A DNA stretch of 26,404 nucleotides from positions 1 to 26,404 of the forward strand of contig CAYSLC010000055.1 in assembly GCA_964431545.1 (NCBI GenBank). The letters run 5' to 3'. Source of the stretch: CAYSLC01 sp964431545. Its GTDB lineage: Bacteria; Desulfobacterota; Desulfobacteria; Desulfobacterales; JAABSP01. This document shows, piece after piece, positions 17,881-26,404 of this stretch. Both the position numbers and the translations under genes were made by a program. The notes under the pieces were generated by a model. It saw nothing but the letters and a program-made list of their open reading frames with translations, was not told the origin of the DNA and ran no database searches. Every line of letters begins with the position of its first letter. The first letter of the stretch is position 1.

Positions 17881-20800
17881 ATGAAGACAAAAAAAAGACT
17901 CGGACAACCGTCTATTCTGAAACAAACCACAGGTTTTTTAACTGTTATCTGTCTTTCTTTGTATTTTACCTCAAGCCTTCACGCCGAAGGCTGGGTAAAC
18001 CGGATCGGAGTGCCGTTCGGAGACCCTGGGATAGACAAAGAGATAATTCTCTCCACAGTCAATGCACTTGCCTGTGACAGCAACGGGAATCTTTATGCCG
18101 GCGGTTTTTTTTGGGATGCCGGAGGCTCCGGCGCGCCCGGTACGCCGCAAAACATTGCCAGGTGGAATGGGTCGGAATGGCAGGCACTGGGTACGGGAAT
18201 GGATGATGCTGTCAATGCCCTTGCGGTGGACGGTAGCGGGAATCTGTATGCCGGGGGAAAGTTCACAACGGCCGGAGGCGTCCCAGCGAACAGGGTCGCC
18301 AGATGGGATGGATCGGCATGGAGCGCTCTGGGAAGCGGCATGGACGGGGAAGTGAGAGCTTTGACCTTTGACGGTAACGGCAACTTGTACGCAGGCGGCC
18401 ATTTTATGACCGCCGGGGGTTTGAGCGCAAATCACATCGCCAGATGGGATGGATCGGCATGGAGCGCCCTGGGAAGCGGCACAAATGGTAATGTCCATGC
18501 CCTAGAGTGCGACATTCTGGGCCTTTATGCCGGTGGGCATTTTACGCAAGCCGGTGGCGTATCTGGTGTCAATAACATCGCCATATGGAACGGTTCGGCA
18601 TGGGGTGCCCTGGGAACCGGAACAAACGGTGATGTCTTTGCCCTTGAGTGTGACGGATATGGCAATCTTTATGTGGGCGGAAATTTTACGAATGCCGGGG
18701 GCGTCGATGTTGGGAATATTGCTCAATGGAGTTTTTTTTCAGGTCCGCCGATTATTCTGGATCCGCATTGGAGCGCTTTGGGGCAGGGTATCGAGGCGGC
18801 AACTAACGGGCAAGTCAATGCCATTCAGTTTGGCAGTTCAGGCGTCCTTTTCGTGGGGGGATTTTTCAGAGGGGCGGGAAGCGTGGATGCCAATTATATC
18901 GTTCGATGGTATTGGAACACCATTCCCGGGTTCGATCCATGGGTGCCGGTCGGCGATGGAACGGACTATGTCGTCAACGCCCTTGCCTATGATGGCGGCG
19001 ACAACATGTATGTCGGGGGTTGGTTTTGGGCCGCGGGCGGGAATCCATCTTTTCATATTGCACGGTACTCTTTTCAGACAAACAAACCCGCTGTCGGGTA
19101 TGATGCGGATCATGTCATTCCCGCATCTGAAATCTCTCAGGCAACCGATGGTACCGGGAACATCACGGTTCTCTTTCGGATCAAGGATGAGGTCGCCCAT
19201 GCCTGCACGCTCAGGTCTTTTGAATACAGCCCCGGTGAAGGGGCGTCATGGTTTGAGCCGGGCGATACTTCCGGCTCGTTGAGCACCGGATGGCGGGATA
19301 ACGCCGGCAACGGATATATTCCCGCTGCTGACTGGACCGGTGGGATCTATTCCTTTACGTTCAATACGAAACATGCGGATGTTTCAGCAAACCTCGATAA
19401 CATCGAACGATCAGATGTGAAGATACGATTTCAGGCACATGACGGTGTAAACGAGGGCCTTTTTGCGACAACGGAACCTTTCCCTATCGACAATAAGCCG
19501 CCGTCAAGCGGCTACGTTATCGTTGCCAACACAAACGGTGCGACCAATGACCCGACGCCGGATATGCAGTTGTTGTCCACGGGGGCTTCCGAGATGCGGT
19601 TTGCGCTGAGTCAGGCCGGTCTGGATACCGCCGCATGGATTCCATATGCGGAAAATCACAGTGAATTCGACATCAGCGCCGGCGGGGACGGGAGCAAACA
19701 GGTCTGGGTGCAATTCCGGGATTCGATGGGCAATGTACAGTTGGACCCGTCGGTTGATGATATTATGTATGATTCAACGCCGCCGAATTCCCCGGTATTC
19801 AATGAGCCCGCGGCGGCAGAGACCATCAATGATACAACCCCCACCTGGTCCTGGCGGTCCGGAGGCGACGGAGACAACGTTTATCGATACGAACTGAAGG
19901 ACAGCGGCGGCGCCATTCTGAGTTCCGGCCAGACATCCGATGCGGTTTTCACCCCGTCATTTTCACTGGGACAGGGGGCTTATACGCTTGCCATCAAGGA
20001 AAGAGATAGGGTCGGAAACTGGTCGGACGCGACCTCAAGCCCGGCGTACATCATCGATTTGACTCCGCCGTCCTCCGTATCGATATCAGGGGCGCCCACC
20101 GGCACGGTCAACGTCACATCAGCCACATTCACGGTCTCCGGTGCGGATGTCAAATTTTACCGATACAATTTCAACAATTCCGTCTCTTATTCATCCGAAA
20201 GACCTGTCGGCGATTCCTTCTTTTTGACCGGCTTGCCGGACGGCCTCAACACCCTTTCCGTCATCGGCCGGGACGCCGCCGGGAACTGGCAGCAGGAAAA
20301 CCAGGCCGCGACCGTGTCCTGGACCGTGGACACCGTGCCGCCCGTCATCACGGGCCTGTCGGATTCCGACACGCCCGCCAATGGAAAAACCTGGATCTGG
20401 TCGGCCACCGACGCCACCGGACCCGTCACATACCGCTTTTCCATCGACACAAGCAGCACAGGAATCCCCACCGGAGATTTCACCAACATCACCACCGCCA
20501 CCCAGCCCGTCGGGGACGGCGCCTATTACCTTCACGTCCAGGCCCGGGATTCCGTCGGCAACGAAAGCCCCGTCGCCACCGTCCACGCCATACTGGACAA
20601 CACCCCCCCGACCGTCTCCCCCATCCCCGACGACGGCACACCGACCCGGATCAAGGAATGGCACTGGACCGGAACCGATGCCCTGGACGACGCCCTGACC
20701 TTCCGCTATCGCATCGACCAGAGCGAATCAGGGGTTCCCAGCGGCGAGTATGCCCCGGTGACATCGGCCATCAAATCCGATGTGACCGGCATTTGGTACA

Positions 20801-23800
20801 TCCACGTCCAGGCCCGTGACCGGGCCGGAAACGAAAGCGCCGTGATCACCGCCCGGGCCGTTCTGGACAACGCCCCGCCCGTGATCACCGGCCTGTTCAG
20901 CGACACCACCCCGAGGCGCACTCAGACCTGGACCTGGGGCGCCCTGGGTGAAGCCCGGTTCCGTTTCAAGATCGATCAGGACCCCTTCGACATCCCCTCC
21001 GGGGATTTCACGGACATCACCACCGCCACTACACCAACGGGGGCCGATGGCGCGTGGTACCTCCATGTGCAGGCCCGGGATCCCCTGGGCAACACCAGCG
21101 AGGTGCTCACCGTCTATGTGATCCTGGACAACATCCCGCCCGACGCACCTTCGGTCTGGGGCGTTCCCCTCACCGCCGATACGACACCCGTCTGGAACTG
21201 GGAGCCCACTTCGGAGGCGGGCATCGAGGCGTTCCGGTTCCGGCTGGACAACGCCGACCTGACCTCCGGGGCTCAGGAAACCAGCGGCCGGACCTTCACG
21301 CCGCCCGCGGCACTGACCGACGGCGTCCACACCCTGTACGTTCAGCAACAGGACGCGGCCGGCAACTGGTCCGCCTCCGGCTCGGCCAACATCGTGGTGG
21401 ACACCACCGCCGGCCCGCCCCCGGCCGTCCAGGGCCCTGAATTGAGCGCAAAGACTCAGTGCGCCTTTTCGTGGTCCTCGGCAGGCGGTAGCGGGCAGTT
21501 CCGTTACAACCTGGACAACGGGGCCTGGTCCACGGATACCGGCCAGTTGACCGTGACCCTGTCCGTTCCGGAACGAACCCACCTGTTCTGCGTCCAGGAG
21601 ATGGACGCCGTGGGCAACCCGTCCGCGGCCGGATGCCTGGAAGTGGAGGTGGACACGGGAGCGCCCTGCTCGCTGGCGGCCCCCCCGGCCTATGTGGACG
21701 TTCGGAACACGACCTTCGATTTGAACTACACCTTCGGCGAAGTCTACGACGGCGAAACCTGCCTGCTCAGGGAAGATGAGACCGGCCTGTCCGGCAGCGG
21801 CCTGGACCGGGTGGAGCTGTGGGTACGCGGCCCCGATGACACCGCGTTCACCCTGGCGGCCACGGACGCTTCCGGCAGCATCGACGGCCGGTTTTCATAT
21901 ACGGCGCCGCCGGCGGCCGAGGGGACCTACACCTTCTTCACCCAGGCCCATGACCGGGCCGGGAACCCCGAGCACGTGGCGTTTCCGCCGAACGGCGATT
22001 ACCTGAAACAGACCATATACAGTTCGGATTTCGCGGGATACGCGATTCTCTCCGTGGGCTCCATCTCCGGCCAGGAGGGTCTGGCCTCCCACACCCTGAC
22101 GGCCAACAACGTCTACAAACACCTGATCAACCAGAACTTCGGCGTGATGGGCGACCCGGCCGATCCCCTGGACCACATCAAATACTACAACCCCTACGAC
22201 GAACCCCAGACCGGCGAGGACGAATACACCGGCGGCTACTGGCTGGCCATGCAGCAGGCCGTCACCGGGTGGGCCCTGGACCGGATGCGGGTCCTGCCCG
22301 GGCCCCTGTACCTGATTTTCATCGATCACGGGTCCCCGGACACCCTGTACCTGACCGGCACCGAGCACCTGCTGCCCCAGGAACTGGACGACTGGCTGTC
22401 CACCCTGGAGTCCGGCATGGCGGCGGCGGGCATCGACGAAGACATCGTCGTGATCCTGGGCACCTGCTTTTCCGGCTCCTTTATCGACGCCCTGTCGGGC
22501 CCGGGCCGGATCATCGTGACCAGCACCCCGGCCGATGAACCCTCCTACCGGGGTCCCAAGGACCCGGGCGGGGTCCGGGACGGGGAATTCTTCATCACCG
22601 CCCTGTTCAACGGCCTGGGCCGGGGCCTGGATCTGGCCCAGAGTTTCGAGGGGGCGGTGGATCTCACCGAGACCTTCACCGACAGCGGGTATCCCGAGAC
22701 CCCGGCCCCGTATTTCGATACGGCCCGGCAACACCCCATGCTCGACGACAACGGCGACGGGGTGGGAAGCAACCGATTGACTTCGGGCGACGGGGCGGCC
22801 GCCGAGTGGATGTATCTAGGCTATGGGGCCGACGGGGTTGAACCGGTGACCGTGACCGGGGCCGGATCGGAGCCCGACGTTCCGCTGACATCGGAAGCCG
22901 AAGCACTGCTCTGGGCCGAAGTGAACGACCCGTCCCGGGCCGACAGCGTCTGGGTGGAGATCCGGGAGCCGGGCCTCACCCTGGAAGGCGGCGACGCCCA
23001 GCAAACCGTGGAACTGGTGGAGCGGCCCATGGCCCTGAACGCGGGTGCGAACCGGTATGAGGTGAACTATTACAATTTCACGACGCCGGGGACCTATACC
23101 CTCTATTTTTATGTCCGGGACACCCAGGGACTCATCTCGCCCTTCCAGCGGGCCTTTGTCTACAAGAGCCTGGCCGGCAACGTCGCCCCCGACCCCTTCC
23201 AACTGACCCTGCCGGCGGACGGTGCCGAAGTGGCCGCCGTCTTTGTGCTGGATTGGGACGATGCCTCGGATCCGGATGGAGATCGCATTACCTACACGGT
23301 GCGGATCGCCGCCGGCGATGACCCCGGCTTTGCCGCTCCCGTGGTTGAAATTGAGGGACTGGAACGGAGCCTGTGCCGGATCGATCAGGCCGAATATGGC
23401 CTGGCCGACACCACGGACTATCTGTGGCAGGTCCTGGCCGTGGACGAATACGGGGCCCGGACCCCCAACCATCCGCCGGTCGCCGGCCAGCCCCATGGGA
23501 CCTTTTCCACCAACTTCCAGAACCCGGTCCCGGCCTGGTTCGAGGGCCATGTTTACAACACCGCCACCGGCCAGCCCATCGGCAATGTGAGCGTGGAGAT
23601 CGGCGGCGACGCCTCCGATACCGATACCGGCGGCTATTTCCTGGACGAGGTAACGCCGGGCACTTATTCCCTGACCGTGACGGCCGACGGGTATCAACCG
23701 GCCAGCCAGGATGTGAATCTACCGGCCGGGGAGCTGACCTCCCGCAGCATCGGCCTCAATATCATCATCCAGCCCGGCGACGTGAACGGCGACGGCGAGG

Positions 23801-23952
23801 CGGACCTGGATGACGCGGTTCTGGCCCTGCAAGTCACGGCCGGAGTGACGCCCGCGGCGGCGGTTTATGCCGAGGCTGATGTGGACGGGGACGGGAAGAT
23901 CGGGATGGGGGAGGCGTTATTCGCTATGCAGGCGGTCGCTGGCTTGCGATAG
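17881..23952 (+). CDS. giant secreted modular protein: seven-repeat beta-propeller, Ig-like repeats, C13-like peptidase, dockerin-like tail
   Basis: The product is 2023 residues. AAGGA at 17867-17871 precedes the ATG by nine bases, and residues 1-35 form a signal peptide (ending SLHA). Seven repeats of about 50 residues at about 58-405 (VNALAxDxxGNLYAGGxF, NIARWNGSxWxALGxG) fit one seven-bladed propeller. Ig-like units follow from about 405 to 1260 (PTWSW, RYRIDQ, YLHVQARDxxGNES), then a domain with PCS and GETC cysteines at about 1262-1380. The C13-like caspase-fold domain spans about 1386-1640, with His1483 in IDHGSPD and Cys1529 in GTCFSGSF. Ig/FnIII-like modules and a carboxypeptidase-regulatory-like domain end near 1960. 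A dockerin-like pair of calcium loops (DVNGDGEADLDDA, DVDGDGKIGMGEA) closes the protein. The C-terminal half is paralogous to the preceding gene, but the propeller is of a different sequence type. Presumably exported, calcium-binding and proteolytic; the target is unknown. No hairpin terminator is seen after the stop. Confidence 0.86.
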   Translation: MKTKKRLGQPSILKQTTGFLTVICLSLYFTSSLHAEGWVNRIGVPFGDPGIDKEIILSTVNALACDSNGNLYAGGFFWDAGGSGAPGTPQNIARWNGSEWQALGTGMDDAVNALAVDGSGNLYAGGKFTTAGGVPANRVARWDGSAWSALGSGMDGEVRALTFDGNGNLYAGGHFMTAGGLSANHIARWDGSAWSALGSGTNGNVHALECDILGLYAGGHFTQAGGVSGVNNIAIWNGSAWGALGTGTNGDVFALECDGYGNLYVGGNFTNAGGVDVGNIAQWSFFSGPPIILDPHWSALGQGIEAATNGQVNAIQFGSSGVLFVGGFFRGAGSVDANYIVRWYWNTIPGFDPWVPVGDGTDYVVNALAYDGGDNMYVGGWFWAAGGNPSFHIARYSFQTNKPAVGYDADHVIPASEISQATDGTGNITVLFRIKDEVAHACTLRSFEYSPGEGASWFEPGDTSGSLSTGWRDNAGNGYIPAADWTGGIYSFTFNTKHADVSANLDNIERSDVKIRFQAHDGVNEGLFATTEPFPIDNKPPSSGYVIVANTNGATNDPTPDMQLLSTGASEMRFALSQAGLDTAAWIPYAENHSEFDISAGGDGSKQVWVQFRDSMGNVQLDPSVDDIMYDSTPPNSPVFNEPAAAETINDTTPTWSWRSGGDGDNVYRYELKDSGGAILSSGQTSDAVFTPSFSLGQGAYTLAIKERDRVGNWSDATSSPAYIIDLTPPSSVSISGAPTGTVNVTSATFTVSGADVKFYRYNFNNSVSYSSERPVGDSFFLTGLPDGLNTLSVIGRDAAGNWQQENQAATVSWTVDTVPPVITGLSDSDTPANGKTWIWSATDATGPVTYRFSIDTSSTGIPTGDFTNITTATQPVGDGAYYLHVQARDSVGNESPVATVHAILDNTPPTVSPIPDDGTPTRIKEWHWTGTDALDDALTFRYRIDQSESGVPSGEYAPVTSAIKSDVTGIWYIHVQARDRAGNESAVITARAVLDNAPPVITGLFSDTTPRRTQTWTWGALGEARFRFKIDQDPFDIPSGDFTDITTATTPTGADGAWYLHVQARDPLGNTSEVLTVYVILDNIPPDAPSVWGVPLTADTTPVWNWEPTSEAGIEAFRFRLDNADLTSGAQETSGRTFTPPAALTDGVHTLYVQQQDAAGNWSASGSANIVVDTTAGPPPAVQGPELSAKTQCAFSWSSAGGSGQFRYNLDNGAWSTDTGQLTVTLSVPERTHLFCVQEMDAVGNPSAAGCLEVEVDTGAPCSLAAPPAYVDVRNTTFDLNYTFGEVYDGETCLLREDETGLSGSGLDRVELWVRGPDDTAFTLAATDASGSIDGRFSYTAPPAAEGTYTFFTQAHDRAGNPEHVAFPPNGDYLKQTIYSSDFAGYAILSVGSISGQEGLASHTLTANNVYKHLINQNFGVMGDPADPLDHIKYYNPYDEPQTGEDEYTGGYWLAMQQAVTGWALDRMRVLPGPLYLIFIDHGSPDTLYLTGTEHLLPQELDDWLSTLESGMAAAGIDEDIVVILGTCFSGSFIDALSGPGRIIVTSTPADEPSYRGPKDPGGVRDGEFFITALFNGLGRGLDLAQSFEGAVDLTETFTDSGYPETPAPYFDTARQHPMLDDNGDGVGSNRLTSGDGAAAEWMYLGYGADGVEPVTVTGAGSEPDVPLTSEAEALLWAEVNDPSRADSVWVEIREPGLTLEGGDAQQTVELVERPMALNAGANRYEVNYYNFTTPGTYTLYFYVRDTQGLISPFQRAFVYKSLAGNVAPDPFQLTLPADGAEVAAVFVLDWDDASDPDGDRITYTVRIAAGDDPGFAAPVVEIEGLERSLCRIDQAEYGLADTTDYLWQVLAVDEYGARTPNHPPVAGQPHGTFSTNFQNPVPAWFEGHVYNTATGQPIGNVSVEIGGDASDTDTGGYFLDEVTPGTYSLTVTADGYQPASQDVNLPAGELTSRSIGLNIIIQPGDVNGDGEADLDDAVLALQVTAGVTPAAAVYAEADVDGDGKIGMGEALFAMQAVAGLR
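22036..23757 (+). repeat. paralogous block, copy 2 (C13-like domain through carboxypeptidase-regulatory-like domain)
   Basis: Partner of 14308-16029 at a constant offset of 7728 bases. The identical stretches fall at 22147-22541 and 23398-23549 in this copy. Confidence 0.9.
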
Positions 23953-24010
23953 GAACTGCCAATTTCACAGCATGTAAAAAGGACGGTTTGAAATAGAGAC
24001 GCGAACATAA

Positions 24011-24268
24011 TCTGCGGTACACCTGCGCCGGCCTATTGATTCAGGCTGGAGAAACGCTGCTCTATGTCCCGGGGATCAGTTCGAACTTTTTAGGCGAATT
24101 TCGAAGCTGATGCAAACCGCCATTCCAAGGCCTAAAAAAACAAGAAGCGCCTTTATAAGGGAGGTCGTACCGGCAGGCAGGCTCGTCGAGCCGGAACAAA
24201 TCGGGAAGTTGGTCAGTTATTTGGCGAATATGAAAGGTTCGTTTCACACCAGCACTCTTATTGCATTT
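24011..24268 (+). other. unassigned open frame without a start codon, possible gene remnant
   Basis: An open frame of about 85 codons runs from just after a stop at 24008 to TGA at 24266, without an ATG near its beginning. The translation (GDQFELFRRISKLMQ, later EPEQIGKLVSYLANMKGSF) looks protein-like. I cannot assign a family; the tail has only a loose resemblance to short-chain dehydrogenase C-termini. It overlaps a minus-strand open frame, so at most one is real. Confidence 0.2.
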
Positions 24269-24596
24269 TGAAGCGGTTGGCCGCCAGGCCCCATGAGACC
24301 CGGCCGCAAAAAGACGAAAACCGTGAAACGCCCGATATTGTTCGAACAGACTCAAAGCCATCATGGTGTTGAAATTCCAATGGGCGATCAGCCCGTCGGT
24401 ATAGGCATGATGATGACATAGCCGCTCCCGGACCTGCGATAAACAGATGTGGCGAGCGATAGAGGGTTTCCGGGGCCGGCAGAACATCCTCAAAGTCCAG
24501 ATCGTCGGCAATGAGGCCTTCCGGTTTCAATTCCGCATAGTACTCCCTTCGATTCCTATCATCCATGAGATCTGTCATGAGCGGCGGCGGCAGCAA
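24062..24596 (-). pseudogene. possible frameshifted remnant of an unrecognised gene
   Basis: Two minus-strand frames overlap. The first starts with ATG at 24596 and gives a plausible charged N-terminus (MDDRNRREYYAELKPEG, then DLDFEDVLPAPETL). The second frame, downstream of about 24420, continues with a plausible segment (YTDGLIAHWNFNTMMALSLFE). This suggests one gene broken by a frameshift near 24410-24425. I do not recognise the family. The sequence could equally be non-coding with chance open frames. Confidence 0.25.
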
Positions 24597-24816
24597 GGGT
24601 TGTCCAAACTGTCCCAGACGTGCTGAATTAGAAAAAATCCCCGCGGTTCAGATCGGTCTGCCTTTCCGTGACGCCTCCATTTTCTGTGGGTTGATGCAGT
24701 GTTGAAAATGCACCATCCAGCGTGGCCTGTTATGCCCGTCTGCGGGAATCCTTTACCAAATGTTTGTCAGGGAAATGTTAATATTTTGTTATGGTTTTGT
24801 GAGCAGGATTTCAGGA

Positions 24817-24918
24817 ACGCGACCGGTTATAATGCTTTAGTATCATCAATGACATCTTGTCATTGTTACGAAAACATTGACTTTTCAAACCATTTCCTAT
24901 AAGGAAACGAGACCGGTT
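24817..24918 (+). promoter_or_regulatory. promoter/operator-like region upstream of the DUF1998 helicase-like gene
   Basis: TATAAT at 24828-24833 is a consensus -10 box, with a poor -35. Just after the expected start point lies a perfect 19-base dyad: CAATGACA (24847-24854), a 3-base spacer, TGTCATTG (24858-24865). A second small dyad, TTTCCT-ATA-AGGAAA, is at 24893-24907. ACGNGACCGGTT occurs twice, at 24817-24828 and 24907-24918, exactly 90 bp apart, bracketing both dyads. The layout is that of a repressor-controlled promoter. The remaining bases of 24597-24972 show no gene. Confidence 0.38.
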
Positions 24919-24972
24919 GCGTATGGATTAGTGGTGGATTCATCCAGTGGAACCTAAAGCAGGACAACACCC

Positions 24973-26404
24973 GTGAACGTCTTCGACTTCCGAAACCAGT
25001 TGGTCAGGGATTACGCAGATTACATCCGCGGCTTTATCCGCATCGAGGATGAGCGGATCGCGGAATCGGTCGAGGCGGAATTGACGGGCGCGCTCCTGTG
25101 GCCCGAGCCGCTGATCCAGTTGAACCCGTCTTTTGAAATGGGGGAATCGGTGGAGGACTCGGTATCGGAAGGCGTTCTCCACGGGGAGTGTTCCCGGCTC
25201 TTCCGGGCCGGTAAATCGTCAGGGGCGGGCCGGCCCATCCGCCTTTACCGGCACCAGGCCGAAGCGGTCCGGACGGCCCATGCCGGCCGAAATTACGTTC
25301 TGACCACCGGTACGGGGTCCGGAAAAAGCCTCGCCTACATCATCCCCATCGTGGATCACGTCCTCAAGACCGGCGGCGGCAAGGGCATCCGGGCCATCAT
25401 CGTCTATCCCATGAATGCGCTAGCCAACAGCCAGTTCGGCGAGCTGGAAAAGTTCCTCTGCGACGGCTACCCCGGCGGCAACGGGCCGGCGACCTTCCAG
25501 AAGTACACCGGCCAGGAGTCCGACGAGCAAAAAGAGGCCATCGTGGCCCGTCCGCCGGACATCCTGCTGACCAATTACGTCATGCTGGAGCTGATCCTCA
25601 CCCGGCCCCGGTTTCTGGCGGTCTATGAATTCGGTCCCCAGGCCATCGTCTACCACGAGGGGTCCCGGTATCAGATTCACAAGGCCATCCTGCCGCCCTT
25701 CGAGGGCGAGGACCCGCCCCTGTTCGGGACCAAGCTATGCGAGGCGTGCGGATATCTGCATCCGCTGGGCGAAACCGACGTAGTGGACCTGTGCGAGCGG
25801 TGCGGGGCATCCCTGGGGGCGGCCATATCCGGGATGTTCCGTCTCCAGAACGTCTCCACCCGACGGCGGGAAAAGATCAGCGCCGACGAGGAGGACCGGC
25901 TCCGGATGGGCTACGAGATCAAGACGGGGTTCCGGTTTCCGGAGCGGGACGGCAAGCCGTCGTACCGGACGGCGACGGCCCGGCGGAACGGAGCCGAAGT
26001 GGCCACGTTTTTTTACGGCAACGCCGCGACCCTGTGGCGGATCAATTTCGGGTGGACCCGCCGGAAGCGGGGCGAACAGGGGTTTTTGCTGGACATGGAG
26101 CGGGGCTACTGGGGCAAGAGGCCGGAGGGCGACCCGCCCGACAACGAGGATGGCCTGTCGCCCCTGGTGGCCCGGGTCATCCCCTTTGTGGAGGACCGGC
26201 GCAATTGCCTGATCTTTCAGCCGGAGGCGATCCTGGAGGACCACCAGATGGCGTCGTTGCAATCGGCTTTGAAAAACGCGGTTCAGGTCCGGTTTCAACT
26301 GGAGGAGAACGAACTGGCGGCGGAACCGCTGCCGGGTTTCATGGATCGCCGGATGATCCTGTTTTACGAATCGGCCGAAGGGGGCGCGGGGGTGCTGCGG
26401 CGGT
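24973..26404 (+). CDS. DEAD/DEAH helicase with C-terminal DUF1998 region, internally deleted (3' end outside window)
   Basis: The frame is open from GTG at 24973, the first start after the TAA at 24955, to the window end (477 codons). Residues 1-212 match the N-terminus of large DEAD/DEAH helicases of the DUF1998 group: MNVFDFRNQLVRDYADYIR, PLIQLNPSFEMG, Walker A GTGSGKS at 113-119, VYPMNALANSQ, YTGQES and PPDILLTNYVMLE. In full-length relatives (usually well over 1500 residues) LTRP is followed by the DEAH-type Walker B motif and the second RecA domain. Here P212 is followed at once by FLAVYEFGPQAIVYHEGSRY, from the C-terminal module. A zinc-ribbon follows (Cys256, 259, 274, 277) and then the DUF1998-type ending ESAEGGAGVLRR at the window edge. 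Walker B and motifs III-VI are therefore absent, so helicase activity is not expected. It may be a decaying gene or a reduced DNA-binding protein. DUF1998 helicases include defence-associated (DISARM) and MrfA-type repair proteins; which applies is unclear. Confidence 0.78.
   Translation, partial: MNVFDFRNQLVRDYADYIRGFIRIEDERIAESVEAELTGALLWPEPLIQLNPSFEMGESVEDSVSEGVLHGECSRLFRAGKSSGAGRPIRLYRHQAEAVRTAHAGRNYVLTTGTGSGKSLAYIIPIVDHVLKTGGGKGIRAIIVYPMNALANSQFGELEKFLCDGYPGGNGPATFQKYTGQESDEQKEAIVARPPDILLTNYVMLELILTRPRFLAVYEFGPQAIVYHEGSRYQIHKAILPPFEGEDPPLFGTKLCEACGYLHPLGETDVVDLCERCGASLGAAISGMFRLQNVSTRRREKISADEEDRLRMGYEIKTGFRFPERDGKPSYRTATARRNGAEVATFFYGNAATLWRINFGWTRRKRGEQGFLLDMERGYWGKRPEGDPPDNEDGLSPLVARVIPFVEDRRNCLIFQPEAILEDHQMASLQSALKNAVQVRFQLEENELAAEPLPGFMDRRMILFYESAEGGAGVLRR

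Noticed and set aside
24699..24902. Short open frame of 67 codons on the plus strand
   Set aside because: No ribosome-binding site or recognisable sequence, and it runs through the dyad and promoter-like motifs.

Overview
This 26.4 kb window is GC-rich bacterial DNA from a Gram-negative organism. It encodes an outer-membrane two-partner secretion pair (TpsA/TpsB) and Sec-type signal peptides. The gene mix (a large C13-type caspase-fold surface protein family, dockerin-like tails, a CHAT-TPR protease beside a haemagglutinin-type secretion pair) resembles large-genome sulfate reducers of the Desulfobacterota, such as Desulfonema or Desulfococcus relatives. That placement is inference; no rRNA or other marker gene is present.

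Layout. (1) 3-1307 (+) is the C-terminal part of an Lhr-type DEAD/H helicase, cut by the window edge and followed by a short T-tract terminator. (2) 1455-3836 (+) is an exported TPR-CHAT protease. It converges with (3) 3852-5648 (-), a TpsB (ShlB/FhaC-type) outer-membrane translocator, and (4) 5650-9090 (-), its TpsA partner, a filamentous-haemagglutinin-like beta-helix. tpsA is upstream and tpsB starts one base after the tpsA stop. (5) 9091-9528 is a 438-base divergent intergenic region holding a 100-bp MITE-like element with perfect 18-bp terminal inverted repeats and a 6-bp target duplication. (6) 9529-17454 (+) and (7) 17881-23952 (+) are giant secreted modular proteins (2641 and 2023 aa). 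Each has an N-terminal beta-propeller, many Ig-like repeats, a C13-like clan CD cysteine peptidase domain, Ig/FnIII-like and carboxypeptidase-regulatory-like domains and a dockerin-like C-terminus. Their C-terminal halves are paralogous and colinear for about 1.7 kb, with a 395-bp block that is identical by eye over the catalytic core. The first protein has an extra block of five chitobiase-C-like repeats. (8) 23953-24972 holds degenerate coding remnants and a promoter/operator-like region. (9) 24973-26404 (+), cut by the window end, starts like a large DEAD/DEAH helicase with a C-terminal DUF1998 region. The helicase core is missing: the reading frame passes directly from motif Ic-like sequence to the DUF1998 module.

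How they may work together (inference). Three proteins carry clan CD (caspase-like) peptidase folds: CHAT in one and C13-like in two. They sit around a TPS surface-protein pair. This suggests an exported protease/adhesin module in which caspase-fold enzymes process, or are displayed with, large surface proteins. CHAT-TPR next to TpsA/TpsB is a known neighbourhood in other multicellular or filamentous bacteria. The addition of a tandem pair of propeller-Ig-C13-dockerin giants undergoing apparent gene conversion is the most unusual part. The helicase genes at both edges look like the surrounding genome or a DNA-processing/defence context rather than part of this module.
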